Shown here one piece after another: positions 46,636-56,167 of a stretch of 64,000 bases of DNA; position 1 is the first letter of the stretch; each line of letters starts with the position of its first letter. The notes under the pieces were generated by a model. It was not told where the DNA came from. It saw only the letters and a program-made list of their open reading frames with translations, and made no database searches. The stretch lies in NCBI RefSeq assembly GCF_000730385.1, contig NZ_CP008849.1, positions 186,001 through 250,000 on the forward strand. The letters are read 5' to 3'. The stretch is from Alteromonas australica. GTDB lineage: Bacteria > Pseudomonadota > Gammaproteobacteria > Enterobacterales > Alteromonadaceae. A program made the position numbers and the translations under genes.

Positions 46636-47436
46636 ATGAATGCCATGTCTGCGCCCATCGATTTTTGGACGTCGCTGAAACAAGAAGCACATAAAGTTGC
46701 AGAGAGTGAGCCGTTACTATCGAGCTATGTGCATGCCAGTGTGTTGGCACATCATAATTTCGAGTCGTCTCTGAGCTTTATTTTATCTAATAAAATGGCC
46801 GATGACGTTATGCCTGCTTTGGCCATTCGAGAGGTGTTTGACGAAGCTTATTTGCTTGAACCCGGTATCAGCGAAGCGGCCATTGCTGACATTCAAGCCA
46901 TTAAGGCGCGAGATGCCGCAGTGGGTGATTACCTAACTCCTCTACTGCATTTCAAGGGTTTTCATGCGGTGCAAGTGCATCGAATGGCACACTATTTATG
47001 GCTGCATGGACGACACCAGCTTGCCTTATTTTTGCAAAGCCGTAACTCGTCGAGTTTTGGTGTAGACATTCACCCTGCCGCCCGTATCGGTAAAGGTGTT
47101 ATGTTTGACCACGCCACCGGTATTGTAGTGGGTGAAACTGCAGTCATAGAAGACAACGTTTCTATTTTACAAAGTGTCACCCTTGGTGGTACCGGCAACG
47201 AATCTGGCGACCGCCATCCAAAAATTCGTCAGGGTGTCTTAGTGGGGGCAGGGGCCAAAATTCTTGGTAATATTGAAGTGGGTGAAGGTGCGAAAGTTGG
47301 CGCAGGTAGCGTGGTACTTAATCATGTGCCTCCCCATGTTACCGTTGTAGGTGTGCCAGCTAAGGTAGTGGGCAGGCCAGTATGCAAAAATCCTTGCGAG
47401 TCTATGCGGCAAAACGTGCTAGAAGACAACGTTTAA
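46636..47436 (+). CDS. cysE: Serine O-acetyltransferase CysE
   Basis: First step of cysteine synthesis: L-serine plus acetyl-CoA gives O-acetylserine. 266 residues. An N-terminal helical domain (~5-140) includes the conserved RDAAVGDYLTPLLHFKGFHAVQVHRMAHYLW. The left-handed hexapeptide beta-helix (~145-250) carries the catalytic histidines in DIHPAARIGKGVMFDHATGIVVGETA and LGGTGNESGDRHPKI. Cytoplasmic, hexameric by family knowledge, and cysteine-inhibited through the C-terminus. A TAGGAAA ribosome site precedes the ATG. Confidence 0.96.
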   Translation: MNAMSAPIDFWTSLKQEAHKVAESEPLLSSYVHASVLAHHNFESSLSFILSNKMADDVMPALAIREVFDEAYLLEPGISEAAIADIQAIKARDAAVGDYLTPLLHFKGFHAVQVHRMAHYLWLHGRHQLALFLQSRNSSSFGVDIHPAARIGKGVMFDHATGIVVGETAVIEDNVSILQSVTLGGTGNESGDRHPKIRQGVLVGAGAKILGNIEVGEGAKVGAGSVVLNHVPPHVTVVGVPAKVVGRPVCKNPCESMRQNVLEDNV

Positions 47437-47484
47437 GTATTTTACCTGTGCGGCTTGACCAGTAAGTTAGGGCAAGCCTCGCGG

Positions 47485-48210
47485 CTAAAACGCCAGTAGT
47501 TCAGACAAATTGTCCAACACGACATGGGGCAGCACTGACACTTTCTCTAGCTGTAACGCCATGGGGCGATTACAGGCATACCAAGCCGATTGAAAGCCAG
47601 CGTTAATTGATGCATACACATCTTTTTGTAAATTATCTCCCACATGCAGAATATGCTGAGGCGCAATGCCTAGTTTGTCTGCCGCTTGTTCAAACATGAC
47701 TGGTGAAGGTTTCATAGGGCGAGATAGATTGGCGTGATAAATGTCGTCAAAATAAGTGTCTATGCCTATCGCCTTAGCATTGACGTTGCCATTGGTAATA
47801 GCAACGAGAGGCATACGTTCACTTAAGGTTTTTAATGTTGTATGTATTTCTTCCGTTAACGTGAACTGGCTACGCGCGTTGTAAAAGCAGTGAAAACAGG
47901 CCATAACTGCGTCGTCTAATTTGCCTTCATCCCATGTTTGTTCCTGAGCATCGTCTGTTAACGCTTGTCGTAACACGGTGAGGCGAAGCTGCCCCATATC
48001 TGAGGCTAATTCCGGTCGCGTGGCAATAGCGCTGTTCTTAAGATGAAGCCATTGCTGTGAGGTTAGTGCTGCCGCGCGTGGGTGGTGGGTTCGAATATGT
48101 TGCTGAAGTGCCCGTTCCGCGCGTTGAATAATGGGCTCATTATTGTAAAGGGTGTCATCGAGATCAAAGGTCATGGCCTTCACGGCGTGAAGAGATCGAA
48201 AAAACTGCAT
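47485..48210 (-). CDS. HAD-family phosphatase (YigB-like)
   Basis: Haloacid-dehalogenase-fold phosphatase, 241 residues. Motif I is FDLDDTLYN (residues 15-23), motif II is VAITNGN, the motif III lysine is in RPMKPSPVMFEQA, and motif IV is LHVGDNLQKDVYA. In E. coli yigB, in the same position after xerC, encodes an FMN phosphatase that produces riboflavin. The order dapF-DUF484-xerC-yigB is conserved here, which supports orthology. It lies 17 nt downstream of xerC in one operon. Confidence 0.88.
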   Translation of the reverse strand: MQFFRSLHAVKAMTFDLDDTLYNNEPIIQRAERALQQHIRTHHPRAAALTSQQWLHLKNSAIATRPELASDMGQLRLTVLRQALTDDAQEQTWDEGKLDDAVMACFHCFYNARSQFTLTEEIHTTLKTLSERMPLVAITNGNVNAKAIGIDTYFDDIYHANLSRPMKPSPVMFEQAADKLGIAPQHILHVGDNLQKDVYASINAGFQSAWYACNRPMALQLEKVSVLPHVVLDNLSELLAF

Positions 48211-48227
48211 AAATTACGCTGCCTTCA

Positions 48228-49145
48228 TTATTTTTTATGTGCTCTAGGGTGCGCGGCATCATACACTTTGGCAAGGTGTTGAAAGTCGAGGTGTGTATAC
48301 ACTTGGGTTGTTGATAAATTGGCGTGACCCAACAACTCTTGTACTGCCCGTAAATCGCCGCTAGATTCCAATACGTGTGTGGCGAAGGAATGGCGCAGTT
48401 TGTGCGGGCTGACGGTTTGTGAAAGATGTTGTTGTTGGGCGAGATGATTTAGCCGGTTTGCCACCTGTCGATTTGATATGCGGGTTTTACGTTTACTTAC
48501 GAAGACAGCATTTTCATAGGGTGTTGTGTATGCAGGTCGAACTTTTAGCCACGCGTTTAACGCCCGTTGTGCTTGACGACCCAAAGGAAGAATGCGCTGT
48601 TTACTGCCTTTTCCCATTACCCTAATGGTGCCATCTTTTTGATAATCACTCAGGTTTAGACCCGTGAGTTCACTTAACCGCAAGCCACAGCCGTATAGCA
48701 ACTCGAACATAGCCGCATCGCGACACGCAATGCCTTCATCGCCGCTACTTTGTGCGTCATTGCTTAACAGTTGCTGCATTTCATCAACGCTAAGTTGTTT
48801 GGGCAATGGCTTGCCTTGTTTGGGCGCTGAAATTCCTTCCACAGGGTTACTGAACAGTTGTTTTTGCTCTATAAGGTATTGGCAAAAGGTACGCAGTGCA
48901 GACAAACGAAGGGCAATACTGCGCGGCTTATGCCCAGCCAACTTGGCATTAGCCATGACACGTTTTACATCTACAGGGGTAATGCTAGACCACTCCTGAA
49001 GATGAAGTGTCTTTGCGATGTCTTGGAGTTGGCGCTGATAATTACTGAGTGTGTGAGCCGATAGGCCACGTTCCACTTGTAAGTGTAAAATAAATTTATC
49101 AAGCCAGTGTTGGCAGTTGGGACTAAGCAATGTTTCCGTTTCCAC
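48228..49145 (-). CDS. xerC: Tyrosine recombinase XerC
   Basis: Site-specific recombinase that resolves chromosome dimers at dif with XerD, 305 residues. The N-terminal SAM-like core-binding domain (~10-100) is followed by the catalytic domain. Catalytic residues are visible: Arg in LYGCGLRLSELTGL, Lys in RVMGKGSKQR, His and Arg in HKLRHSFATH, His in LLGHANLSTTQ, and the nucleophile Tyr in VYTHLDF. It lies 5 nt after the DUF484 gene, as in enteric bacteria. This is the housekeeping enzyme, not an integron or phage integrase. Confidence 0.95.
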   Translation of the reverse strand: METETLLSPNCQHWLDKFILHLQVERGLSAHTLSNYQRQLQDIAKTLHLQEWSSITPVDVKRVMANAKLAGHKPRSIALRLSALRTFCQYLIEQKQLFSNPVEGISAPKQGKPLPKQLSVDEMQQLLSNDAQSSGDEGIACRDAAMFELLYGCGLRLSELTGLNLSDYQKDGTIRVMGKGSKQRILPLGRQAQRALNAWLKVRPAYTTPYENAVFVSKRKTRISNRQVANRLNHLAQQQHLSQTVSPHKLRHSFATHVLESSGDLRAVQELLGHANLSTTQVYTHLDFQHLAKVYDAAHPRAHKK

Positions 49146-49150
49146 GAAAA

Positions 49151-49846
49151 CTAATACCCCATCATCTCAGGTAAGATAATGTTTAGCACTTGCTGAAGTT
49201 GTTGCAATAACAAGGTGTCCATGTCTGGAGTAAAATGGCTAGCATCGCTACTGCTTATCCCTAAGATGCCCAAATCTTCTTGGTCACCAAGCAGAATAAG
49301 GGCAACAGATTCGGCACTGCTTTCCGCAAATAATAATTGGCGCTCATGTTGCGATAAGCGACCGAAAAAGAACGACGACGATTTAAATCGCTTCTCAGTA
49401 AACAGCCGCTTTTGTAATTCAGGAATAGCGTGAGGGCCTTTAAAACTCTTAATAACCGCTGAGGACAATTGCAACCGCTCTTGCAATACATCTTCCAGCG
49501 TAAACTGCACCTCGGCAACGCTTTCGCAGCGTAGAAGCTGAACGTTGAGGTCGGTGTAAACGCGATAAATCTTTTCGTTTTGCTTGGCAATGCTAACTAA
49601 CTGCGACAGCTTAAGGTTGAGTTGGCGTACTTTCTTTCGAAGCTGTTCGCTTTGAATTTCGACTAAAGAAACACTGCCTTTCTGCGCATGGGGAATTTTA
49701 ATTTTTTCGAGTAACTCAGGGTAGCGTATAAAAAAATCAGGGTTTTGTGCTAAGAAGGTGTACACATCTTGTGGCGATAACGTACTGTCACCAGAAAATA
49801 CCTCCACCAATGCAGAAGCGCTCGTTTGCCCTGAAATTTCACTCAT
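49151..49846 (-). CDS. DUF484 (GAF-like) protein
   Basis: Protein of 231 residues of the DUF484 family, always found between dapF and xerC in this lineage (YigA position). The N-terminal helical part ([46 protein letters not shown]) leads to a GAF-like sensory fold (~85-225). Ligand and role are not established. It overlaps dapF by 4 nt and precedes xerC by 5 nt, so it is firmly in the same operon. Confidence 0.9.
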   Translation of the reverse strand: MSEISGQTSASALVEVFSGDSTLSPQDVYTFLAQNPDFFIRYPELLEKIKIPHAQKGSVSLVEIQSEQLRKKVRQLNLKLSQLVSIAKQNEKIYRVYTDLNVQLLRCESVAEVQFTLEDVLQERLQLSSAVIKSFKGPHAIPELQKRLFTEKRFKSSSFFFGRLSQHERQLLFAESSAESVALILLGDQEDLGILGISSSDASHFTPDMDTLLLQQLQQVLNIILPEMMGY

Positions 49847-50673
49847 AGGTTTATTTGTCCGTCGTAGACGTGTTCAGCTGGGCCTGTCATTTTTAGCACA
49901 CTATCTGGGCCAGGCCAGCGGATCCTCAGTGTTCCTCCGGGTAAGTCTACCCGAACATCCTTACTTAATTTACCTTGTATTTGACCAATTGCAACTGCTG
50001 CGCACGCACCGCTTCCACATGCGAGTGTTTCACCGGAGCCCCGCTCAAATACACGTAGCCGAATATGCGACTCATTAATGATTTGCATAAAGCCAACATT
50101 CACCCTTTCAGGGAAGCGTTCATGGCTTTCAACCAATGGCCCAATATCCAGCACGTCGGCAGTATCTACATTCTCAACTTCAATGACGCAGTGAGGGTTG
50201 CCCATGGACACCGCACCACAAAATAAGGTTTTATCATCGAGACGCAAGATATAGGTGTTTTCTTGTTTATTTGCTTTCAGTGGAATATTAGCGGGTACAA
50301 AGTCTGGTTTGCCCATATTAACGGTAACTTGCCCGTCTTTTTCTAGGTACAACACCATTTTTCCCGCTTTCGTACTCACCACAATTTTGTTGCGATTAAT
50401 TAAGCCTTTTTGTTTAACAAATCGGGCAAAGCAACGTGCGCCGTTACCGCACTGTTCCACCTCAGAGCCATCTGCGTTAAAGATACGATAATGGAAATCT
50501 TGTTCAGGATCGTAGGGAGGTTCAACCATGAGAAGTTGATCAAACCCGATACCAAAATTTCGATTTGCTAACTGCTGAATTTTCTCTTTTGAGAAAAAGA
50601 CGTTCTGGGTGACGTTATCAATCACCATAAAGTCATTACCCAGACCGTGCATTTTTGAAAACTGAACCTGCAT
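49843..50673 (-). CDS. dapF: Diaminopimelate epimerase DapF
   Basis: Converts LL- to meso-diaminopimelate for peptidoglycan and lysine, 276 residues, the standard length. The two catalytic cysteines are C75 ([13 protein letters not shown]) and C219 ([11 protein letters not shown]). [12 protein letters not shown] marks the N-terminus. Cytoplasmic. Preceded by lysA (35-nt gap), which uses its product, and coupled to DUF484 by a 4-nt overlap. Confidence 0.97.
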   Translation of the reverse strand: MQVQFSKMHGLGNDFMVIDNVTQNVFFSKEKIQQLANRNFGIGFDQLLMVEPPYDPEQDFHYRIFNADGSEVEQCGNGARCFARFVKQKGLINRNKIVVSTKAGKMVLYLEKDGQVTVNMGKPDFVPANIPLKANKQENTYILRLDDKTLFCGAVSMGNPHCVIEVENVDTADVLDIGPLVESHERFPERVNVGFMQIINESHIRLRVFERGSGETLACGSGACAAVAIGQIQGKLSKDVRVDLPGGTLRIRWPGPDSVLKMTGPAEHVYDGQINL

Positions 50674-50708
50674 TAACCGCGCATCTTTATTTTAAATTTG
50701 ACCCTAGT

Positions 50709-51959
50709 TTACGTAAGTTTATGCTCACCTTTCCAGAGATCTTTTTGAATTTCTCGTTCTCGCACAACAATTGACTCGTCACCATCCACCATTATTTCAG
50801 CTGGGCGGCAGCGGCTATTGTAGTTTGATGCCATCACAAAACCATAGGCACCCGCGCTTCTTACGGCTAGTAAGTCACCTGGGGCAATGGCCAGTTCGCG
50901 GTCTTTACCAATGAAATCACCGGTTTCGCATACCGGCCCTACCACGTCATAAAGACAAGGCGTAGAGGAGGTTTGTTGATTTACAGGAATAATATTTTGC
51001 CACGCTGAGTAAAGAGCTGGGCGCAGTAAATCGTTCATGGCAGCATCAACAATGGCGAAACTTTTCTCTTCCCCTTGCTTGATAAACTCAACTTCGGTAA
51101 CCAAGATACCAGCGTTGGCGGCAATGGCTCGGCCTGGTTCTAAAATGAGCTTAAGCTGTTCACGGCCCGTCATTTTTTCAGCCATGGCAGCTGCGTATTC
51201 TTTTGGATGTGGAGGAGCTTCATCATTGTAGGTAACCCCTAATCCACCCCCTACATCGAGGTGGGAAATGACAATGCCTTTTTCAGCTAATTCATCAATG
51301 AGAATAAGCAAACGCTCTAGTGCATCAACAAAGGGGCCAATTTCCGTAAGCTGAGAACCAATGTGGCAGTCCATACCCACTACATTGAGATGAGGGAGTG
51401 AAGCGGCTAACTCGTAGGTTTGAATGGCGCGTTCACGGGCAATACCAAACTTATTGGCTTTCAGCCCAGTAGAAATATAAGGGTGGGTTTTGGCATCAAC
51501 ATCTGGATTAATACGCAAAGAAATGGGAGCGGTTTTGCCCAGTTTGCCAGCGACTTCATTAATACGATGTAATTCAGGTTCAGACTCTACGTTAAAGCAC
51601 ATGATGCCTTGATTTAGCGCGTAAGCAATTTCATCGGCCTTCTTACCTACCCCTGAAAATACAACTTTGCTGGCATCTCCGCCTGCTTCAATCACCCGTG
51701 CGAGTTCACCGCCAGAGACAATATCGAAGCCAGAGCCTAGTTTTGCCAAGGCACTTAAAACACCAAGGTTTGAGTTGGCTTTCACTGCGTAGCAAATAAG
51801 GTGAGGGTGTTCGCCTATAGCGTCGTTAAACGCATGCCAATGGCGCTCTAATGTTGCACGCGAGTAGACGTATAAAGGGGTGCCATGAGATTTAACGATG
51901 TCACTGACGGCAACGTCTTCGGCAAAAAGTTGGTTGTTTTTATAAGCAAAAAAATCCAT
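50709..51959 (-). CDS. lysA: Diaminopimelate decarboxylase LysA
   Basis: Last step of lysine synthesis, meso-diaminopimelate to L-lysine, 416 residues. PLP enzyme of the alanine-racemase fold: the PLP lysine is in ICYAVKANSNLGVL (near residue 60), with phosphate-binding DVGGGLGVTY and LEPGRAIAANAG, and the late Cys-Glu pair in VCETGDFI. It shares one base with the end of the upstream lipoprotein gene. Having lysA in the lptM-dapF interval differs from E. coli but is common in other gammaproteobacteria. Confidence 0.97.
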   Translation of the reverse strand: MDFFAYKNNQLFAEDVAVSDIVKSHGTPLYVYSRATLERHWHAFNDAIGEHPHLICYAVKANSNLGVLSALAKLGSGFDIVSGGELARVIEAGGDASKVVFSGVGKKADEIAYALNQGIMCFNVESEPELHRINEVAGKLGKTAPISLRINPDVDAKTHPYISTGLKANKFGIARERAIQTYELAASLPHLNVVGMDCHIGSQLTEIGPFVDALERLLILIDELAEKGIVISHLDVGGGLGVTYNDEAPPHPKEYAAAMAEKMTGREQLKLILEPGRAIAANAGILVTEVEFIKQGEEKSFAIVDAAMNDLLRPALYSAWQNIIPVNQQTSSTPCLYDVVGPVCETGDFIGKDRELAIAPGDLLAVRSAGAYGFVMASNYNSRCRPAEIMVDGDESIVVREREIQKDLWKGEHKLT

Positions 51960-52141
51960 TAATTAGATTCTCCCGAGGTGGAGGCGGGGGAGCGTGGCAA
52001 GGTGCTTGAAGGCACTGCATTATTCGACTCATCGTCAGGTGCATTTTGCTCAGGCGCTTGAGGAATATATAGCGCCCCTTTGTAACCACAGCCTGTTAAT
52101 GCCATGGTGATAAAAACTAGTACAACCCACTTTTTAAGCAC
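51959..52141 (-). CDS. lptM: Small lipoprotein LptM (YifL-like)
   Basis: Outer-membrane lipoprotein of about 60 residues. In E. coli LptM assists maturation of the LptD LPS-export complex. The lipobox LTGC is followed by GYKGALYIP, matching the YifL/LptM signature GLKGPLYFP; the rest is a Pro/Asn/Ser-rich tail. The frame extends to 52180, but the upstream ATG would put 13 polar/mixed residues before the signal peptide; a GTG at 52141 (LKKWVVLVFITMALTGC) fits a lipoprotein better. The position upstream of lysA-dapF supports the call. Confidence 0.82.
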   Translation of the reverse strand: MLKKWVVLVFITMALTGCGYKGALYIPQAPEQNAPDDESNNAVPSSTLPRSPASTSGESN

Positions 52142-52192
52142 GAAATTTCCCGCATAAGCTACATCAAATGCCGCTATCATCGCATTGCGGGA

Positions 52193-53260
52193 TTAAAATG
52201 CAAGAGCCAATAAGCGTTCTTGGGTTTTATCGCCATAATGCACGTTTTGCCAAAGTTCGTTGCATAAAGTTTGTGTGTCTTTCCAATCCCCTTTTTTGAG
52301 CCAATCGATAAGAACGTCAGGATTGTCTGGAAAGGCAATAGCTTCGATGTCTGGTGCTTCTAGCCATTCTTCAACAATATCAGTATCTAATTGAAATAAG
52401 GTTTGGCAAAGGTCGAGTTTATTCAACGTGAGCACGTTTGATAATTGCTCAAATTGCCCATGTAGTGGCTTGATAAGCAACTTTTTACCTAGTTGCAATG
52501 CTTCGCTTGAAAGTTCGAAGCCCCCGTTTGCGATGACACCACTACAATGCTGCAATGCCCGCTGAAAATGCTGCTTAGACGTGGGATTCCATTGGATATG
52601 TCCTGCTTCTTTGATTTCGCTGATATTGGGGTGAAAACACTGAAAAACTTGATCGCTAATAGGCTCTAACATTTGTTGTATATCAGCCACATCCTCAAAG
52701 GGCAAATACACGAGAATATGACCTTTTCCGGGCATAGAAGCGGGTTTGTCTGCCACAAATGGCGGAATAATGGGTTGATTAAAATGATACCAGTGCACAC
52801 CCAACTGAATGTCGGTAGGGGCGAAGTTTTTCATGAGAACTTTGTCAACAAGGGTATCACCAGATTTTGGTACATCGTAGGCAAACGCCGCTTGGTGACT
52901 AATTGATATGGAGGGAATATTTTGACGTTTAGCCGCCCATGCTGTTACCGGCTCAAAGTCGTTAACTAATAAGTCGTAACCTGAGGCATCAAAATGCCTC
53001 ACATCTTTGATGAACTGGCTGACGTTCGCTTGGCGTAACGTCGCCCAGCGATCCACGCGCCCTCGTTTTGTAACAAAGCTTAGCCCTGTAAGCGTTTGGT
53101 ACTGTCCAAACACATCCATATCAAAGTATTTATCGGGCGCGCGGCCGGTAAAAACAAAATCAACGTCAATATCTGAACGCTGCGAAAGGGCAGCCGCCAT
53201 AATTCGTGCTCGTGCAATATGCCCGTTGCCGGTACCTTGCACGCCATACAATAATTTCAT
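52193..53260 (-). CDS. MJ1255-type glycosyltransferase
   Basis: GT-B-fold glycosyltransferase-like protein, 355 residues, of the MJ1255/VC2487 group. It begins MKLLYGVQGTGNGHIARARI, the nucleotide-sugar enzyme-type glycine-rich N-terminus. The C-terminal donor half has CSGVIANGGFELSSEALQLGKKLLIKPLHGQFEQLSN, the typical sugar-nucleotide site. The acceptor is unknown. It starts one nucleotide after the PAP2 phosphatase stop and is probably co-translated with it, which hints at a lipid-linked sugar pathway. It lies 52 nt upstream of lptM. Confidence 0.85.
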   Translation of the reverse strand: MKLLYGVQGTGNGHIARARIMAAALSQRSDIDVDFVFTGRAPDKYFDMDVFGQYQTLTGLSFVTKRGRVDRWATLRQANVSQFIKDVRHFDASGYDLLVNDFEPVTAWAAKRQNIPSISISHQAAFAYDVPKSGDTLVDKVLMKNFAPTDIQLGVHWYHFNQPIIPPFVADKPASMPGKGHILVYLPFEDVADIQQMLEPISDQVFQCFHPNISEIKEAGHIQWNPTSKQHFQRALQHCSGVIANGGFELSSEALQLGKKLLIKPLHGQFEQLSNVLTLNKLDLCQTLFQLDTDIVEEWLEAPDIEAIAFPDNPDVLIDWLKKGDWKDTQTLCNELWQNVHYGDKTQERLLALAF

Positions 53261-53261
53261 G

Positions 53262-53795
53262 TTACCCCAGAATGGAAATACTCAACGACGCAATAGTGAT
53301 ACCAAGTAAGGTTCCCGCTACCACATCAGAAGGATAGTGAACACCAAGCAGTACTCTTGATAGCCCTATCAGTAAGGCCCAGCAATAGGCCAATACGGCA
53401 AAGGGCGGATAATAGTGCGCCACTATACTGGCCATAAGCCATGCGGCTGCCGTGTGTCCTGACGGCAAAGAGAACTTATCTGAGGGAGTGACATGTGCTG
53501 TTAAATTCATTAGAAAATCACAGGGGCGTGGTCGCTTGAACATTTTCTTAAGCAGCACATAGATAGGAAGTTCCAACGCATATGCCATCAGCGCGGTATA
53601 GAGGAATAGCTCGCCATGCTCGGGTTCAAAGGCCCAAAGTAGCATGCCGATCACAAAATAAAGGTATCCGTCGCCGGTTTTAGATAACCAGATAATGCTG
53701 CGACAGTCTCTTTTCACCGTTAGCCGGTAAATGAAATAAAAAAGATCTGTATCGTATTTGGTCAAGGATTTTAAGTTCATCACCTTGCACCCCAT
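53262..53795 (-). CDS. PAP2-family membrane phosphatase
   Basis: Inner-membrane lipid phosphatase, 177 residues with about five helices. The three PAP2 motifs are complete: KKMFKRPRP, LPSGHTAA and SRVLLGVHYPSDVVAG. Members remove phosphate from undecaprenyl pyrophosphate, phosphatidic acid or PGP. A second ATG at codon 6 has AAGGTG beside it and may be the real start. It is tightly linked to the downstream glycosyltransferase. Confidence 0.88.
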   Translation of the reverse strand: MGCKVMNLKSLTKYDTDLFYFIYRLTVKRDCRSIIWLSKTGDGYLYFVIGMLLWAFEPEHGELFLYTALMAYALELPIYVLLKKMFKRPRPCDFLMNLTAHVTPSDKFSLPSGHTAAAWLMASIVAHYYPPFAVLAYCWALLIGLSRVLLGVHYPSDVVAGTLLGITIASLSISILG

Positions 53796-53893
53796 TGCGA
53801 TTAATTAATGCACAGATTAAAAATTAACTGTGACCAATCGGTGACAAAAAAAAGAAACCTTTATTACATACTGCGTGATAAGGGAAGTTGTAT

Positions 53894-53989
53894 TGGACAC
53901 CCACAGGTTTCATGCGTGGGACACACACATCATCACTGTTAGGAAATCATGGACAGTCACAACATTCAAACGTCGTAGTGGACAGCCAC
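53894..53989. repeat. REP-like repeat cluster, three TGGACA(C/G)(C/T)CAC copies
   Basis: Three copies of an 11-nt core on the plus strand: TGGACACCCAC (53894-53904), TGGACAGTCAC (53950-53960) and TGGACAGCCAC (53979-53989). The first is followed by a partial inverted arm GTGGGACAC (53916-53924), so it can fold. They fill much of the 387-nt gap (53796-54182) before rraA; the rest of that gap is A+T-rich promoter-like DNA without a gene. The same core recurs near 60.65 kb and 63.43 kb around a RAYT transposase gene. Confidence 0.7.
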
Positions 53990-54182
53990 CAATACAATAA
54001 TGCTAGCAATTTATGTGCTAATTATCCGATTACGGCACGAAATTAAGGGGAAGGTGAGGTCGATGTGAAAAATACCCTCGAATTTTATCAAGATGCGTAA
54101 TCTAACGTTTTCAAGCGTTAAATTAATGCTATGCTAAACCCATCAAGTTATTCACTTCACTTAATTAAAGTAAGGCAGAGCA

Positions 54183-54668
54183 ATGGATTACAACACTTCT
54201 GAATTATGCGATTTATTTGCCGATAGTGTCGATGTTGTCGACCCCATATTTGTAAGCTATGGCGGCCGCTACTCTTTCGGTGGTGAAGTAACCACGATTA
54301 AGTGCTTTGAAGACAGAGGGTTAATTGATAGGGTGCTGGCCCAGCCTGGTGCAGGAAAAGTATTACTGATTGACGGAGGAGGCTCGGTTCGTCGCGCGCT
54401 TATTGATGCAACGTCTGCGCAAATTGCCATAGATAACGACTGGGAAGGGATAGTGTGTTACGGCAGTGTGCGTGAAGTTGATACCTTAGCTGATTTAGAC
54501 ATTGGTGTTCTCGCAGTAGCGGCCATTCCGGTTAATGCTGAAAGTGAAAGTATTGGTGATGTTGATGTACCCGTGAACTTTGGCGGGGTAACTTTTTTAC
54601 CAGAAGATCACCTATACGCCGATAGTACTGGTGTCATTTTGTCGCCAGAACCGCTTGATTTAGAATGA
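54183..54668 (+). CDS. rraA: RraA-family protein (RNase E activity regulator)
   Basis: 161 residues, the enteric RraA length, forming a trimeric ring by family knowledge that binds and inhibits RNase E. Characteristic phrases: [14 protein letters not shown] [58 protein letters not shown], and [23 protein letters not shown]. Cytoplasmic. RraA-like folds also occur in aldolases, but length and motifs fit RraA. It has its own promoter region with REP-like repeats upstream and a strong terminator downstream. Confidence 0.92.
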   Translation: MDYNTSELCDLFADSVDVVDPIFVSYGGRYSFGGEVTTIKCFEDRGLIDRVLAQPGAGKVLLIDGGGSVRRALIDATSAQIAIDNDWEGIVCYGSVREVDTLADLDIGVLAVAAIPVNAESESIGDVDVPVNFGGVTFLPEDHLYADSTGVILSPEPLDLE

Positions 54669-54690
54669 AATAGTATCTTTATATGAAGAA

Positions 54691-54713
54691 AGGAGGCCAA
54701 GGCCTCCTTTTTT
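54691..54713. terminator. Terminator after rraA
   Basis: AGGAGGCC (54691-54698) and GGCCTCCT (54701-54708) form a near-perfect G/C hairpin. A T-run follows to 54713. It also reaches the stop of the convergent nuclease gene, so it may serve both, though the T-run favours rraA. Confidence 0.88.
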
Positions 54714-55530
54714 ATGATGCGTTATTGTGTTCGCTATCAAATATATGATTTAAATACATGGCAATACGAATCCCCGCCATTTGCAAACGTTCGGTGGCAA
54801 TAGGCAAATGATTGTAAAGATAATCGTAGGATAGTTCGGCCCCCTCTTCAGGGTATATGGTGTCGCGAATTTCAATGCTTTCTTGAATCCATACGAATGG
54901 GTCGACAGACGCCCACTGACGAATATTTTGTGGTGTAATTTGACGATTCAGTTGCTCTGTCCACTCTGTATAAGACATTTTGCGCTGATCTAGCATTTCG
55001 GAGTCCCATACGCGGTGCAAGTTGGAATCGTGCCAGAAGAATTGCAATTTTTCGTCGTTGCCGCCTCTGTCAGTACCATTCCCCGCATGTAAAGGTTGGT
55101 GCAAATCACCAATAATGTGCACGATAAAACGCAATGCCAAACGCTTTTCCTCTGCGGTAGAGGCATCATTCAAAAGCACACTTTTAAAATGTGAGAGCGC
55201 TGTAACCGCATCGCCTTCATCTGGGGCACCTACGTTAACGTAGTTTTGACCCTCAGGTACGGTGACATAATGCCATGGAGAAGCCGTTTTGCGCCAAAAC
55301 GTACTTGGGTCTGAACGCATTTCATCGGCATACGTTGACGCTTGAGCTAAAGAACCACGAGGGAACAGGTCTTTTAGGGCGGCTTGAGAGAGCGGGCTTA
55401 AATATTTTTCCGCAATAGCGCCTGTCACACGGTGACCGGTTTGACCCCAGCCCAGTGCGGGTGAACTTGAAAGTAGAGTGGTAGACACGAAAAGCGTCAC
55501 AGCGAAAAAAGTTCTTTCGAACGCTGACAT
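54712..55530 (-). CDS. S1/P1-family nuclease
   Basis: Exported zinc nuclease, 272 residues. The signal peptide ends near SSSPALG, leaving the mature N-terminal Trp (WGQTGHRVTGAIAEKYL) whose backbone and side residues bind zinc. Other trinuclear zinc-site residues are in SPWHYVTVP, FIVHIIGDLHQPLHAG and RGGND. It should cut single-stranded DNA and RNA, or 3'-nucleotides, in the periplasm or medium, for nutrient recovery. It lies 8 nt after ubiX and could be co-transcribed. Confidence 0.92.
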   Translation of the reverse strand: MSAFERTFFAVTLFVSTTLLSSSPALGWGQTGHRVTGAIAEKYLSPLSQAALKDLFPRGSLAQASTYADEMRSDPSTFWRKTASPWHYVTVPEGQNYVNVGAPDEGDAVTALSHFKSVLLNDASTAEEKRLALRFIVHIIGDLHQPLHAGNGTDRGGNDEKLQFFWHDSNLHRVWDSEMLDQRKMSYTEWTEQLNRQITPQNIRQWASVDPFVWIQESIEIRDTIYPEEGAELSYDYLYNHLPIATERLQMAGIRIAMYLNHIFDSEHNNAS

Positions 55531-55538
55531 AAATGTTC

Positions 55539-56165
55539 CTATTGATGGTGTTTAGATTGGTAGCCCCAGCGTGCAACGAGGGATTGCTCAATACCGAGGT
55601 GGTCGAGAATTCTTGCCACAACAAAGTCGACCAAATCATCTATGGTCTTTGGGTTGTGGTAAAACCCGGGTGCCGCAGGCATTATTGTGGCACCCATTTG
55701 TGACAGTTTTAACATATTTTCCAGATGGATAGAGGACAGTGGCATTTCTCTTGGCACCAAAATAAGTTGCCCGCGTTCTTTTAACACTACATCTGCGGCA
55801 CGCTCAATAAGATTGTCACTGGCACCGATGGCAATGGATGAAAGGGTACCTGTTGAGCATGGACACACAACCATTTTGCGTGGTGCTGCTGAGCCAGAGG
55901 CCACTGGCGAAAACCATTCCTCTTTTCCAAAAACCTGAATCTGCCCTTCTTTTGCACCGCATTGCTCACTAAAAAACGCAGCAGCATCGCTGGGGCGCGA
56001 GGGGATTTTTACGTTTTCTTCTGTGGCAAACACCACTTTGGCTGCAGACGATATCAGTACAAATACCTCATAGTCGGCTTTTACCAAAGATTGCAACAAG
56101 GTGAGTGCATAGGGTGCACCGGAGGCGCCTGTTATCGCAAGTGTCACTTGCTTATCGTGCTTCAT
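55539..56165 (-). CDS. ubiX: Flavin prenyltransferase UbiX
   Basis: Makes prenylated FMN, the cofactor for the ubiquinone decarboxylase UbiD. 208 residues. The FMN-binding start is [19 protein letters not shown], with [26 protein letters not shown] and [35 protein letters not shown], the family core. It starts 2 nt after the mpl stop and precedes the S1/P1 nuclease. ubiD is not in the window. Confidence 0.95.
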   Translation of the reverse strand: MKHDKQVTLAITGASGAPYALTLLQSLVKADYEVFVLISSAAKVVFATEENVKIPSRPSDAAAFFSEQCGAKEGQIQVFGKEEWFSPVASGSAAPRKMVVCPCSTGTLSSIAIGASDNLIERAADVVLKERGQLILVPREMPLSSIHLENMLKLSQMGATIMPAAPGFYHNPKTIDDLVDFVVARILDHLGIEQSLVARWGYQSKHHQ

Positions 56166-56167
56166 TG

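Noticed and set aside
52142..52192. Possible lysine riboswitch for lysA
   Set aside because: lysA is internal to an operon and the upstream gaps are far too short for the L-box structure.
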